DNA of 64,000 nt from Hermatobates lingyangjiaoensis (GCA_026182355.1 JAPFBL010000009.1:2232001-2296000); one strand, 5' to 3'; numbered from the stretch's first letter, positions 1-11,198 are shown. The notes: a model not told the origin generated them from the sequence alone. Numbers and translations are program-made.

Positions 1-1576
1 TTTATGGTTTAACCAAAATTATATTTGGTTATTTCAATTGTATATTAAGTTTCATTTTATTTTTGAACAGTTGTATTTCGTTCTAAATCATTACTTTAGT
101 GAATGTTTAAAATGTGTATATGACATATATATTCCTGCAAAATTCAAATAAGTTTTTTAACCTCGATAACATGAAATTATACAGGACACAATAAAATCAG
201 CTTTACTCTGTTAGACTTGACTTAATACATCCATCCCATTTCATCTTCTTATCATATGATTCTGATATCAGTTATTTCATCCAAATATAATCGTACTTAA
301 TGTTTTTTTTTACTGTCTTTTGTCTAAGTTTAATATATATTTATATACGTGATCGATGAAAGCACCAAATTTAAAAGGAAGTAATTCTTAAACATGTTAA
401 AATTTCTAACATTTGTTCATTGAATCTGAGAGAAAAATGTTCATATGTTTTTAAGATTCCGTTTCAGAACTTTATGTATCTATTTAATATTAGGTTGAGC
501 TATTTTCCTGGGTGCTGGCCCTTATGTTCGGGTGTGTGAGAATTTACCCAACTAGTGGGGTGAGGCCAGGACTACCTACACTTTTCTCTGGGTGTTGTTT
601 GGAGAGCTGGTACAGTTTTATCTTCCATTTAGTGTTCATTATATATATTCACGGGATATTGTTGCCTCATTATTAACAAAGCTTCTGATGTTTCAAACTT
701 GTCGCTGTCCTTCTTTTACCATTATTCCACAGAATAGCTTGCCATATTTTCACGCATTATGTTTTCTCCTGACATCACCTTCTAAACTATAACGAGCGAC
801 TAAACAATATGCTATGTAAAACAAACAGTCTACTAAAAACTCTTTTATGTCAACTTCCTTGCTATAGGCAATATCAAAGTTTTAGAGTGAGTTATTTAGT
901 AGTTGACACATTAATTAATCAAAACAATTTAAATATTTCCTATAATATGAAATGTTTAGAATGTTTCTTATTATTACTCAACCATACAAACAATAAAAAA
1001 AAACAAAGTAAAGTAATGAGTTGTGACATTATTCTTTATGCTGTCATCAACGTACATTTTAGTGATACTTACAACACTTAAAATTACTATGCAAACGTAC
1101 TTTCATTCTTTATTATCCCTTATTCGTCAAAATAAGTAGTCTTACAAGCTGAATAAGTTGATTGATATTTATGTAACCGAGGTTCTCAAGTGGCGTGTGA
1201 AATAGATATATGGTATAAGCGACAGTAGTGTATTTCAAAATGGAACTAACGGTATTTCATTGAGTAGTGATTTTCATCGTTATCTTGTTACCATATCTAA
1301 ATTTATTTCTGTGGTTGAAACGAAGATCTGACCATGTAACTGTTCCTGAAATTCACCAAGTTACTATATATGTAAACTAGTAACTTGGTATGTAAACTAG
1401 ATATGTAAACATAACAGTAAGCTGAATACAATTTTCACTAAAAAATAGATTTCACTATGTCTAATACTAGAAACATTAGGGTTTCAAAATATAACAAGGA
1501 TGACTAAAAAGATAAAATAAAGTTAGGATGGGGGGATTGTTCACCCTATATATATATAATATTTATAAATGTATAT
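1..1576. other. AT-rich stretch without recognised gene
   Basis: Two reading frames of 66 and 90 codons occur at 592-792 and 809-1081, but their translations show no recognisable motif and their codon content mirrors the local AT-rich base composition. A short partly repeated motif built on gtaaactag lies at about 1371-1405. I see no RNA gene or mobile element here. Confidence 0.5.
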
Positions 1577-1729
1577 ATACTCTTGGATCATTCAATTTAT
1601 TTCCTCAGAGATTAAACAAAGTAAAACAGGCTTTACATAGTTACCTGAAGATATAAAGTGCTGTTTTTACTTCTGATAACATAAAGTCAAAGTCCTAAGA
1701 GCATTTATTTCTATTCTTTACCTTTTTCT
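1577..1729 (+). repeat. Direct repeat, copy 1
   Basis: About 150 bp, starting at atactcttgga and ending at cctttttct, recurs in the same orientation at 2097-2270. The second copy has about 12 extra bases after the ctgtttttac block. It lies among PLE tails and may belong to one of those families, but no coding motif is visible. Confidence 0.7.
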
Positions 1730-1784
1730 GTTAGCCATCATGTAACAGTAGTAAATAGGTATGCTGCAACATAAACAGATTTCG

Positions 1785-1824
1785 AAGCACTGAAGATGAC
1801 ATAAATATGTGTCAAAACGTTGGC
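1785..1824 (+). ncRNA. Hammerhead ribozyme-like core (degenerate)
   Basis: CTGAAGA at 1790-1796 is followed by a possible stem II, GACA (1798-1801) with TGTC (1810-1813). Then comes AAAA where GAAA is expected, and the palindrome ACGT plus T (1817-1821). The G-to-A change in the GAAA box should weaken catalysis. Stem I is poorly supported. It is probably the relic of a PLE tail. Confidence 0.4.
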
Positions 1825-1907
1825 AAAAGGACTAGTTTAAAATCATTGCACCTCAACCCTCAAAAAAATTACATCATATAAATATTGGGTCAAGAACACA
1901 AATCATG

Positions 1908-1934
<27 letters not shown>
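1908..1934. repeat. (TA)n microsatellite
   Basis: An uninterrupted TA dinucleotide run about 90 bp downstream of the ribozyme-like core at 1790. Confidence 0.9.
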
Positions 1935-1938
<4 letters not shown>

Positions 1939-2096
1939 CTCAGTATATATTTATATGTAACCTCAGAGTTTTACTAATTATATATATCTACACCGTAAAA
2001 CATATATATACTGTATATATGCAGAAAAATATCAATAAACTCGTGATGCAATCAAAGTATGTCAAACCACAAGGAACAAAGTGAACAATAGAAATA

Positions 2097-2270
2097 AATA
2101 CTCTTGGAACAATCAATTTATTTCCTCAGAGATTAAACATAGTAAAACAGGCTTTACTTAGTTACCTGATGATATAAAGTGCTGTTTTTACTTTGTATTA
2201 TCTCTGATAACATAAAGTTAAAGTCCTAAGAGCATTTATTTCTATTGTTTACCTTTTTCTTTGTGGGTTA
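2097..2270 (+). repeat. Direct repeat, copy 2
   Basis: Second copy of the repeat at 1577-1729, with an extra ttgtattatctc-like insertion in the middle. It lies just upstream of the inverted repeat at 2312-2477. Confidence 0.7.
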
Positions 2271-2311
2271 AACTTTATATATACGTATACTATATATATA
2301 CAAAGAAGGAC

Positions 2312-2477
2312 GCAGAAAAAATAATAAAAAGAACACTTACAGAATTCAATATTTCGAACTGTTGTTCGTCATCAGGAGTAGACTAGAAGTGAGGACGAAG
2401 TGAGAGAGATCTCCCCACTTCGTCCTCTCAGTTCGAAATATTGAATTCTGTAAGTGTTCTTTTTATTCTTTTTTCTG
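2312..2477. repeat. Inverted repeat of PLE tails with hammerhead core
   Basis: The arm starting at 2312 (cagaaaaaataataaaaag) is the reverse complement of the arm ending at 2477, including the shared block aacacttacagaattcaat. The right arm lacks about 29 bases that in the left arm include the hammerhead core. This is an outward-facing pair of tail copies with one ribozyme deleted. Confidence 0.75.
2343..2382 (-). ncRNA. Hammerhead ribozyme core
   Basis: Read on the minus strand: CTGATGA (2375 down to 2369), then C, stem II GAAC, loop AACA, GTTC, then GAAA, the palindrome ATAT and T as the possible cleavage-site nucleotide. All invariant core bases are present. Stem I is short (GA pairing with TC). 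Confidence 0.65.
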
Positions 2478-2534
2478 TGTCATACTTTGTGTAATTTAAA
2501 GTTTTATAGTCTTGTGGACCGTTTCTTATATTTA

Positions 2535-2770
2535 ATATATATATATATATATATATATATGATCAAACCACATTATGAAATGGAGGGGAGAGAGAATAAG
2601 ATATTTCAACCGTAACAAGTGGTCTTCGTCACAGTCAAAACCCCAACTGATACGTTTTTTTGACTCTGTCAAAGACTGCTTGTTACGGATGAAAGATCTT
2701 AGTCTCTTTCTTATCATTTGTTATTGTGGTTTGATCATTGAATATTATATCAGGTGTTTATGTGATATCT

Positions 2771-2801
<31 letters not shown>
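2535..2801. mobile_element. Family B PLE-tail inverted pair between (TA)n arrays
   Basis: A minus-strand tail (2561 to about 2635) and a plus-strand tail (about 2640-2760) face outward from a common centre. Each ends in the family B terminus (tttgatcat and its complement) and then meets a (TA)n array, at 2535-2560 and 2771-2801. Both ribozyme cores are damaged: the minus copy reads CTGTGACGA and the plus copy CTGTCAAA, but both retain the stem II loop CTTGTTA. Family B recurs at 15.2, 25.9, 35.7, 40.0, 40.5, 41.2, 42.8 and 58.5 kb. Confidence 0.7.
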
Positions 2802-2803
<2 letters not shown>

Positions 2804-3000
2804 TAGGGCAGCCAGCAGAGTGCTTGCGTGTCCGTCGCATTCGACCGTCCACTCAGTGAGTTTCAGCTACTCAAAGGAACTACGACTTTACTTCTACTAC
2901 GATGACATCGTACTTCTGCCCGATGTGAATGAATGACAAAATATCGTTGTGAGTCTTTTTTGTGTGTGTTTGTATCTGTTTTTCTCTTTCCTTTGTGAAC

Positions 3001-3030
<30 letters not shown>
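2802..3030 (+). mobile_element. Probable decayed PLE tail, then (TA)n(TG)n
   Basis: This segment is less AT-rich than its flanks. It ends in a region (about 2916-2950) vaguely like the hammerhead of the tail at 58663, with ATGACAAAATATCG in place of the GTC-AAAATATAG block, and then runs into (TA)n(TG)n at about 3001-3030. The hammerhead is too decayed to call. Confidence 0.35.
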
Positions 3031-3031
<1 letters not shown>

Positions 3032-6000
3032 TTCTTTTCCCTGTTTCTCTTACAAGAACATATCTATTTTTTTGAATTGTTGTGTCTTAATTTATTTGAT
3101 GAAGTTTTGATTTCATATTTATGGGAATACTCTTTTTATCCACATTGTAAAGAGTAATATTGTTATTTATTTATTCCTTTTAATTTATTGATGACTTTGT
3201 AATATAAATATAATATCAATAAATAAATCAACAGATATTTTTTGGCTGTTACCATTCGAAAAGATTAATAATTTATAACCCATAATGTAGCCAATTATTT
3301 TTGATTAAATAATTCTTTCGATACTCTAAGTTGGAAAGTTGGAAAGTCATTAAGGACTTGTAGATGATCTAATGAAGTAAGGAACTTTGGGACTTGTAAT
3401 TATAGCTCTGACCCAATACGAGGCTGATTGGCATATTAAAGGCTTGGCTGCATCCCTTCGTTTTAATAATCGTATTCCTACCCCATTACTCCCTCCACCA
3501 CTTGCCCTATCACATCACTGCTGATAACCTAATCATCCCTTAATATCGTATACTCTTAATAACGTGTACCCTAATTATTACTGCATACTGAATATCACAA
3601 CGGCAATATAAACAGCCAAAAATCATTAATTACAGATAACGAATTTATATATGCATTCTAAATCCAAAGTTAAAGCAATGTAGTAGACGTTTTTAGTCTG
3701 TCATCATCAAATAACCATGAGAATCATATTGAATAAGCGATCAATTACTATTGCTACAAACTATGAACAGTCTTCTTTATTAGCAATTTAAGACCGTAAG
3801 TAATATTGATTAAACGAAAAATTAAAGGTAATTTATTGGTCCCAAAGGTTTATTTAAGTTGGGAGTAATATTTTTTGTCAAGTAGAAAAAAGTTATGTGA
3901 TTTGTGTCAATTATGTGACAACTCAAGTTGTCAGATGTATTTAAATTATTAGGTAGATTATATATAATCAGTTTCATTGATGTAAAAGTGTTTTTATTAA
4001 AACAGTTTAAACTGAAGAGAACTGTTTGAAAACATCATGAATGGAAAACTTTAAATGTCCTGAAAGCCATTGATACAACCAGTATAACTCAACTGTAAAT
4101 TTTTTCATTCCAATTTGTTTGTCACCTTCAATAACGTGGTTTTTAAAGTTATAAAGTTTTTTATACCATTGAAAATATATATTTTTTTAATTCTTCTTGC
4201 ATGAATCCGTTTTATCTATTATGTTGTGTTAGAATTTTACTGACCATTTCCTAATGGGTACAATCTCTTTCACATTCCCAAGGGTAAATATTTTTGTCTT
4301 AAAAATCATGGTAATGATTTTTGTTCTATATCGACTTTTTTTGTTTCTTTGAGTATGATTGATTTTAATCTATTTCTTAAGTATCCGCGATTTTGTAATA
4401 CAATCTTAATGAACTACTCCATATTTAACTACCCCTCCCATTTCTTATATTTCTAAGAATTTAGCACATCATGTCAACAAACTCCTTTTAAACTCAGCTT
4501 TCCACAAAAATTTGATATTTAAGGATGGCAGTAGCTTATCAGTGATAACAAACTATTGTCGATACTGATATTATCTTAGATATTACTTTTCCACTTCTAA
4601 CCTCAGTTCTCTCAACCTTCGTACAAAAAATTTACCTCTTGATAGCGATTCTTCATTTAAGTCTAACTGGTAAATTTATCTTTGAAGTGAAACATTGTCA
4701 ATATGTGATTTTAAATTCGACTGCCTCCAATTATTCTGAGCCCCTTATTAACTACAGTAGCGCTTCAAAAGTCAATCACTCTAATTGGCCTGAAAACATG
4801 TGATGTCAACTCTCGTTATTAACCCATTAACGACTCCTGTAGGTTACCATTTGGGCGGTAATTACTCTTAAAGATATGACTGTTACTCAATGATACCTAA
4901 TCAGTCACTTAAGACGTATCACTCACCCAGTATGAACCTTGAATGATTTTTTTTTTTTAATTTTTAATACGCCTATTAATGATTTTAATTTTCCATAATT
5001 TTTTAAAACTTTTAACTGATATTCTGAATTTTTAGATAAAATGGTTTTATATTGTTAATTACTATATCTTCTATTTCACCTTTAGGTATATTTTTTCCCT
5101 TTTAATTTCTTATAAGAACTTATATATTGAAGAAGTGATCTTCAGCGATAATCATTTAATATTTAATGCTTCAGAGTCTCTGAGGAAGTAAAAAAATGAG
5201 CCTGAGTTATTTTGACGTTTTAAAATGGCATTAAAAAATAAATGGTGTTAGAAATAAAATAGAAACAGGACCAAAAGTAAAACTAATAACAGATTCAGAT
5301 GTCATGAATAACACATTCAGATGTCATACTGGGAAAAGATGGTCCATTCTTCTTTGTAACCAAATGTGATCCTGCCAATGTGTTCATAGTGCTAATGAAT
5401 TGTTATCGTCAGTTACATCCATAAGGTAGTTTACTTAAAATCAGTCATTGAATGTAAGAAAATGTTTACACATATGAATATACTGATTAAGGCAGGTTTC
5501 TTCATTGTCTGACATGAACACTATGGCCATTCATATGAATGCATAAGATGTTGCAAAAAAAAACATATCCTACAATCTAAACAATAAGTGAACATTTAGT
5601 TAACTGCAATATTTGTACAAAAGATGACACTAAGCGTGGAGTTCTGAAAAAAGGTACCAGGTTAATTATAGAACAGATAAGGCAATGTGAATATTACAGT
5701 TTTTCAGGTCTTTGACCATTCCAAAAGCAAAACAAACAAATACTGAAACTATTATATCAGAAAGCAAATCAGCCAATATTCAAAGTATTCTGAAAGACAG
5801 TTAATCAAATGAAAGACAGTATTATCAAAACATACATATTCAATTTAAATATATCATTTCTGTAATGTAGCTCAATCATTTTTATGAGTCATAAAACACT
5901 CTAAAAATTGATTTAAAACTATCTATCATAATTATTGTTATTATTAGTAGTAGTAGTAGTAGAACAAATTTTATTACCATTATTATTAAAACTAAACCTT

Positions 6001-6949
6001 ATCAAAAACGTGTTCATAGGGGCTGTGTACAGACTAGGATAACGTTTTTAATTTCAAATTGAGATTATAATATTCCATAATAAAATTCACAATCCTTCAT
6101 AAAAAAGTGAATGTTAATTTTATTTGTTTCACGTAACATTTTTCCATCTTCAATTAGAACCTGCATTGTTGGTACCATGAAAGCTGCAGCCTGCACAGGT
6201 GGTGTCAAGAACACATCTCTGGTGAGATTTTTTACTCATTATTAAATCCATATTTGAATGGAGAGATTTATTATATTCTTTAAAAATATTAAAACAAGAT
6301 CAGGGCATATATCATTAGTTTTTCTACATTAGTAAGAGTAATTTTGTAGGGTCAAGGTATTGAATTGAGATCGACACTCGATCTACTAAAATAAATCACA
6401 GCAGAATGGTAGTGACCTTACACAATTTATTTTTTTCTGAGTTTTTTGAACAGGTCATCTAAAACTAATCACCACAAAAAAAAAGAAATAACCCAACTCA
6501 TTGATAGGAGACTTTACTAAACACGATTATTTTTTGGACGAACACACACAAAATATTCTTCCATTAGATCTTTGTAATTTATTTTTTAGTTCATGGCTTA
6601 AAATATTTATATAGACATCTGAATCAATAGATTCGACACCAAGTTACTGAAGTTCCTCCAATCTCCAAATAGCAACCCAGGGTGATTCATTTAATCCTCA
6701 AAGTGTATTCTATTTTGGTAGCCAAAAATGTTTGAGCTGATTCCACTACTTTATTTTCTGATCGATATATTGTTGGTTCTGAATATGTTTCTTTATAATC
6801 CATGAATTATTATTCATATTATTATATGTTTATTCATTCAATTTCTATAACGTTAATTGATAATTTAACCATTATCAGTTAAATATTTATCTTGAATAGA
6901 TACATTCACAGTGATTTTATATACACTGTTCTATCAGATAGTAGTGTCA
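3031..6949. other. Anonymous AT-rich DNA
   Basis: No coding motif, RNA gene or inverted repeat was recognised. A short (TAG)n run lies at 5947-5962. A slightly less AT-rich stretch at about 3410-3540 has no open frame or splice pattern that I could support. Confidence 0.5.
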
Positions 6950-7290
6950 AAGTTTCAGCTCGCTATGTCCCATGCTGGCTGGGTTTACTTGTGACAATTT
7001 TTTTTTATTTAAACGTCCATAACTTCACTTCTACGTTGAATTTTCAATCAATTTAGAGCCAATATTTTAATTTGGACATACACAAATCTACTGTCAAAGT
7101 TTCAGCTTGATATATCTTATGGGGGCTGAGTTTACTTGTGACAAAATTTTGTGGACAAACCAACAAACCGACAGAAATTTTTCTAAGGGTGGATTCAGTT
7201 TCTCCAATGTATGAAACCTAAAGAAAACTTGAAATGAGTCACTTCTAAGCAATGTACAGACAAAATCATTCTTTTATTTATATAGATGTT
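6950..7290 (+). repeat. Dispersed repeat R1, copy 1
   Basis: A non-coding repeat with internal duplication: the block gtcaaagtttcagct occurs twice, about 140 bp apart. It ends with a block containing ctaagggtggattc and then tttatttatatagatg. Related copies lie at 24900-25370 (plus) and 33405-33915 (minus). The A/T-rich end resembles a LINE 3' terminus, but two copies abut helicase-like sequence, so it may instead be part of a Helitron. Class unresolved. Confidence 0.65.
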
Positions 7291-7555
7291 TGTGTTTAGA
7301 TTACTTCACTAATTTTCCGTAAAAATGCATTTAAAGATCTATGATAACTATTCAAGTCTACCAATGTTATTTTTTATTGATTTATTTTTTAAATTTTATT
7401 CTTTCTGCAATGCTTATGCGTAATATATATTCTTAACTGGTAATATTGCGTTTATGTATGTTTCAGTAAATTTCCAATATTTTGATAAAACAGAGTTTAT
7501 TATCACAGTTTTCTTTAATTATAACTATGATTTGGTTATTTGTAAATTGCATGTA

Positions 7556-7584
7556 CGAGGTGTGTAAATAAAGTAGTGAGACTG
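7556..7584 (+). repeat. Mariner left terminal inverted repeat
   Basis: 29 bp beginning CGAGGTGTGTAAATAAAG. It differs from the complement of the right repeat by one base (GTGTG versus GTGTA). Confidence 0.93.
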
Positions 7585-7650
7585 ATTTTTTTTAAATTTT
7601 CTATTCAAATATAATTACAATGTGATATTGTCACCTTCAAAATAGTTCCC

Positions 7651-8293
7651 TTAGGAAGCCACACAGCGCTGGAGACGGTCCTTCCAATCATTGTAGCATT
7701 GCTGGAACTCGGATTCTGGAATGGCCTTCAGCTGGTCGGTTACAGCAGTTTGTATGTTTTGTAGTGTCCCGAAATGAGTTCCCTTGAGGTGATTTTTCAA
7801 TCTCGGGAAGAGGAAAAAGTCACAAGGACTCAAGTCTGGTGAATAAGGAGGCTGAGGAGCAACAGGAATGTTTTTACTGGCCAAAAACTCGTTTTCTTTT
7901 CGGAATTTTCGGAACCATTTTCGCACAAATTTTTCTCATCTCCAATTCATTGGTCAAAATGTGATGAACGGAGGTGTGATTCAAATTCAACTGTTCCCCG
8001 ATCATTCTGACTGTCAAGCGTCGATCTGAACGCACAAGGTTCCGTACTCTGTTGACATTTTCATCGGTGTTTGCACTTGAAGGCCTTCCGCTTCGTGGTT
8101 CATCTTCAATCGACTCTCTTCCTTCTGAAAATTCCTTAAACCACCGAAAAACCTGTGCCCTTGATAAAACACGTTCTCCATAGGCCTCCTGAAGTTTTTC
8201 AAAAGTTTCGGTTGCATTATGTCCAAGTCTGAAGCAAAATTTGATTGCACACCGCTGCTCAACTTTGAGGTCACTCATTTTTAAAACGCTCAA
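7651..8293 (-). pseudogene. Mariner transposase remnant
   Basis: The N-terminal part (start at 8293, 139 codons) carries the DNA-binding region: helix-turn-helix segments, with LSRAQVFRWFKEF, the GRPS linker, and RLTVRMIGEQLNLNHTSVHH then MRKICAKMVPK. The second part (frame ending at 7651) resumes with IPVAPQPPYSPDLSPCDFF, which holds the third catalytic aspartate. About 140 residues between them, including the first two catalytic aspartates, are absent, and the parts lie in different frames. The C-terminus has a stop after RCVAS, where the family normally continues with a GNYFEGD-like tail that is still readable just downstream. The gene is clearly non-functional. Confidence 0.92.
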
Positions 8294-8439
8294 GAAAAAA
8301 CCATTTCACGAAAACCAACGCTACGGACAAACAAATAACTGTGGCGAGTTCAGATTCATACTGGAGGCGCATCACACGTGCACCTGACGCTACTCAAGGC
8401 CACGCGTCTCCAGTGTTGCCAGATCGAAAGCGACGTTGC

Positions 8440-8468
8440 CAGTCTCACTACTTTATTTATACACCTCG
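8440..8468 (-). repeat. Mariner right terminal inverted repeat
   Basis: Reverse complement of the left repeat with one mismatch, followed by TA at 8469-8470. Confidence 0.93.
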
Positions 8469-8724
8469 TAGATTCTAATCAAATTTGGAGAGATGGATTT
8501 AGTTAGATCTATAACTGGATTTAAATTCTAGTTAATCATGAAACTACAAGATACATGCATAAACTGATAATAAACCTGATATCTAATAGAAACTTCCAGA
8601 AGACCAATCAGTTAATCAAGTTGTAATATCAATCCGGTATTTAGGATATTTAACTGAAATCTAATGATTGATCATTGAAATAAAAGTTGTTTCTTGTTTT
8701 ATGGACATGTGTTTTTAAGATGGT

Positions 8725-8868
8725 TCAAGTGCCGACCTGTCTGTAGGCTCGAGCCCTCGAGTGGGTGGCGGGCCTGCACCGCGTTGTCACCAGCACCACG
8801 GTCACCCCGCACACAGCCAGGAAGAACGCCGCCAATACTGGCAGCCACAGTTTCTTGTTACCAATTTC
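8725..8868 (-). CDS. Candidate last coding exon of a single-pass membrane protein
   Basis: A GC-rich 144-bp block in very AT-rich surroundings. On the minus strand it follows a splice-acceptor-like gttgtttcag and reads 47 residues to a TGA stop. Residues 1-6 (EIGNKK) precede a hydrophobic stretch at residues 7-29 (LWLPVLAAFFLAVCGVTVV and onward), which fits one transmembrane helix. A basic tail (TTRCRPATHSRARAYRQVG) follows, giving the positive-inside pattern of a type I protein. Phase is taken as 0 from the AG. I do not recognise the family. Upstream exons would lie at higher coordinates or outside the window, and none was found. Other readings are a captured exon in a repeat or a conserved pseudogene fragment. 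Confidence 0.6.
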   Translation of the reverse strand, partial: EIGNKKLWLPVLAAFFLAVCGVTVVLVTTRCRPATHSRARAYRQVGT

Positions 8869-8870
8869 CT

Positions 8871-10001
8871 GAAACAACCCACCCATTCATGATTATCCCA
8901 AGCACCATTCATTGACATTTAATACTTCATGTTTTGAATTTTATTCTTCTAAGCCCAACTTAGAAAACCTCTTCAAAATGATACTATCACTTTTTAATAA
9001 TAAATATAAGGTAAAAACTGTCATTAAAAAGAATTGAATATAACAAAAAGCTGAAGTTATAAAAAAAAAATGTTTGCATATTACAAAAAGCTGATATAAT
9101 TACAAAAATTGTTATGTTTAAATAGTTGCTGGGAACTTGAATTTATTTGTTTAAATAACTATTCTTCATTGGTAATAAGTTTGGTTTGGCATTCAGTTTT
9201 TCTGCTTCAAACATTACTATAAAATACAATATTTAGTCCCTTTGTAGGAAATTCTTATAGATATTCTTGAAAAATTAGTTAATAGAAGAAATGAATGATA
9301 ATAATTTGGTTTGGCAACGTGCAGAAAGAACTCCCCTGAGTTAGAGAGATCTCCACATTTACACATTTACACATTTACATTTACACAATTAAGTACATAT
9401 AGAAACTTTGGGTATATTCTAAAGTTGATAAATTTAATGAAAAGTCTTCCCATTATTATTTCATTAGTAAAACTAATGTCATTATTACGTAATCTTATTA
9501 TATGACTTACTGAAAATATGTTTAATTATTTGATTTATTGTATGTGAGCTTTTTTTTATTTTTAATTACATTTTATTAAAACATTTAATTTTTTTTAGTA
9601 ATATTTAATTATGCCAAATATATTTATTCATTCCTATACTATAAGTGGAACCGGTACTCTCTAGTGTAATATTTCTACAATCAGTATTCGATGTTTAATA
9701 TGGAAATAATATTCTTATTATGTTAATGTTTAGAAAAAAGTTTAACATTTTAACTATAACAGAACATTTTTATGATAAAATACCTTTCTCATGGCACAAT
9801 ATTACCCAAAAACAGTGGAAGTTCCATCAGCCCAAGAATTCCATCGCTTTAAAAGATCATTTGTTAGACGGTGGTACATGTAAAATGTTTACAACACCTT
9901 CGATAACACACCCAACCATATACAGGAAATCATAATCAAAATAGAATATGTAGTACTTAAAAGAAGTAAATCTGAAAAAAATTTCAGATCTATTTACTTA
10001 A
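8871..10001. other. AT-rich DNA, possibly intron
   Basis: If the exon at 8725-8868 is real, this stretch lies in the intron upstream of it. A short run of cacattta repeats occurs at about 9353-9386. No other feature was recognised. Confidence 0.45.
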
Positions 10002-10068
10002 TTAAATGAAGGACTGCTTCCAACTTTTATAAATATCTATTTATATATATACGTTTCACGATGAATCA

Positions 10069-10124
<56 letters not shown>

Positions 10125-10253
10125 ATATATATATATATATATAATTTAGAGACAGTAAGGGCATTTGTTCCTTAGTTCTGTGTTTGCGATTCATCGTGAA
10201 ACGTATACATATAAATATTTATTGGTAAAAGTTGGAAGCAGTCCTTCATTTAA
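10002..10253. repeat. Inverted PLE coding fragments around (CA)n(TA)n
   Basis: The left piece (10002-10062, plus) reads LNEGLLPTFINIYLYIYVSR then stop. The right piece (10191-10253, minus) reads the same motif, so the two converge. Between them lie (CA)n at 10072-10122 and (TA)n at about 10124-10143. LNEGLLPTFTN matches the motif shared by the other PLE 5' fragments in this window. Confidence 0.75.
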
Positions 10254-10337
10254 ACATATATTGTTAAATAACGCCCCATATTTGGCTTGTATCTGTTTGT
10301 TTGTCCAGTTTCTGGAATTCCTTTCTCGTCTCTTCAT
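10191..10337 (-). pseudogene. PLE ORF 5' fragment (family L)
   Basis: 48 codons from ATG at 10337 to TGA at 10191. Residues 11-39 (WTNKQIQAKYGALFNNICLN then EGLLPTFTN) show the conserved PLE N-terminal motif FNNICLxEGLLPTFTN. The frame around the start looks shifted relative to upstream coding sequence. It lies about 40 bp downstream, on the same strand, of a hammerhead-like core at 10379-10405, in the order ribozyme then ORF start. It is truncated, with no reverse transcriptase following. Confidence 0.65.
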
Positions 10338-10369
10338 TAAAACTATAAAGCTTATCACCAATATTGCTA

Positions 10370-10412
10370 GTCGACATGTTTCGAATATACCACATAAATC
10401 ATCAGGACAATA
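10370..10412 (-). ncRNA. Hammerhead ribozyme-like core, weak stem II
   Basis: Minus strand: CTGATGA (10405 down to 10399), a poorly paired stem II, then GAAA, the palindrome ACATGT and C. This gives GTC, the commonest hammerhead cleavage triplet. The stem II decay makes activity doubtful. Confidence 0.5.
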
Positions 10413-10523
10413 ATGAGAATAACAGTAGGATTGTTAGTTTATATATAGAGGTGGATTACTGTTCAGCACAGGGCGATGTTCTATGAAACATAAATAAATT
10501 TATTTATTATTTATCTTTATTTA

Positions 10524-10568
10524 TCTTAACCTGATGATGGCGAATGACAGCCGAAAGCTCGTATGTAT
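10524..10568 (+). ncRNA. Hammerhead ribozyme core (family K)
   Basis: CTGATGA at 10531-10537, stem II GGC with GCC around an 8-base loop, GAAA, the palindrome AGCT and then C. Stem I begins with AC/GT. The PLE 5' ORF fragment at 10658 follows about 100 bp downstream, matching the ribozyme-then-ORF order of PLE terminal repeats. Confidence 0.6.
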
Positions 10569-10657
10569 TGTTTATTTAGTTTGTTATTTTCATGATTAAA
10601 ACGGCATTTTAAAGAAAGTGGTGTATTTAAGTGTTTTCGTGTTTGACCTAAAGTTCA

Positions 10658-10843
10658 TTGTATGTGTTAATGTCTTTTGCTAACCTTCTTTGGAAGCTAC
10701 CAGAGTCTCACCGCAAAGTGATACAAAAACTAGAGAGCGTCAACAAGAAACTGGTCAATGCAGAAGCTGCTGCTTATTTTAATAACATATGCTTAAGGGA
10801 AGACCTGCTGCCATTGTACACAAATATATATATATGTTGTTGA
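10658..10843 (+). pseudogene. PLE ORF 5' fragment (family K)
   Basis: 61 codons, with MSFANLLWKL near the start and then KLESVNKKLVNAEAAAYFNN, ICLREDLLPLYTN and a run of Ile-Tyr codons made of TA repeats. ICLREDLLPLYTN matches the shared N-terminal PLE motif. The frame ends where the copy meets an inverted neighbour at 10835, through a short (TA)n. No downstream reverse transcriptase remains. Confidence 0.7.
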
Positions 10844-10952
10844 AGGCCACAGCGGCTTCAGTATTTACGATCTTTCTCAGTAATTGTTCCTTTTTTCTGA
10901 ACACTTTCCGGTGTTGAACATTTAATTGGTGGAGTAACTCTCCTAGGTACTA
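10835..10952 (-). pseudogene. PLE ORF 5' fragment, inverted
   Basis: On the minus strand it reads YLGELLHQLNVQHRKVFRKK, then EQLLRKIVNTEAAVAFNNI, and passes into ATATATAT. It converges head-on with the fragment at 10658 and is the inverted partner of the fragment at 11017. Confidence 0.65.
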
Positions 10953-11016
10953 GGTACTTTTCAAAAGCTTGATATAATATAGATAAGTAAAGGTATTCAA
11001 AAACAGTGTAGTTAAA

Positions 11017-11184
11017 ATGTACCTAGGAGAGTTACTCCACCAAATAAATGTTCAACACCAGAAAGTGTTCAGAAAAAAGGAACAATTACTGAGAAAGATC
11101 GTAAATACTCAAGCTGCAGTGGCCTTCAACAACATTTGTTTAGAAGAAGATTTGCTGCCCATTTATACAAATATATATATATGA
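11017..11184 (+). pseudogene. PLE ORF 5' fragment
   Basis: 55 codons from ATG at 11017 to TGA at 11182-11184: MYLGELLHQINVQHQKVFRK, then RKIVNTQAAVAFNNICLEED and LLPIYTNIYI. The reading frame enters (TA)n immediately after TNI. It is nearly the mirror image of the fragment at 10835-10952, the two diverging from a spacer of about 65 bp. Confidence 0.7.
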
Positions 11185-11198
11185 GAAGATTTGCCTAC

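Larger units (their letters stand above)
7556..8468 (-). mobile_element. Mariner-type DNA transposon, internally deleted
   Basis: A 913-bp element bounded by 29-bp terminal inverted repeats with a single mismatch and flanked by a TA duplication (7554-7555 and 8469-8470), the hallmark of Tc1/mariner insertion. It encodes the N-terminal and C-terminal thirds of a mariner transposase on the minus strand. A full-length mariner is usually about 1.3 kb, and the missing bases correspond to the centre of the gene. It cannot make an active transposase, but its ends look intact and could be mobilised in trans. Confidence 0.93.

Noticed and set aside
592..1081. Two short plus-strand frames
   Set aside because: No motif, no splice context, and length expected by chance in AT-rich DNA.
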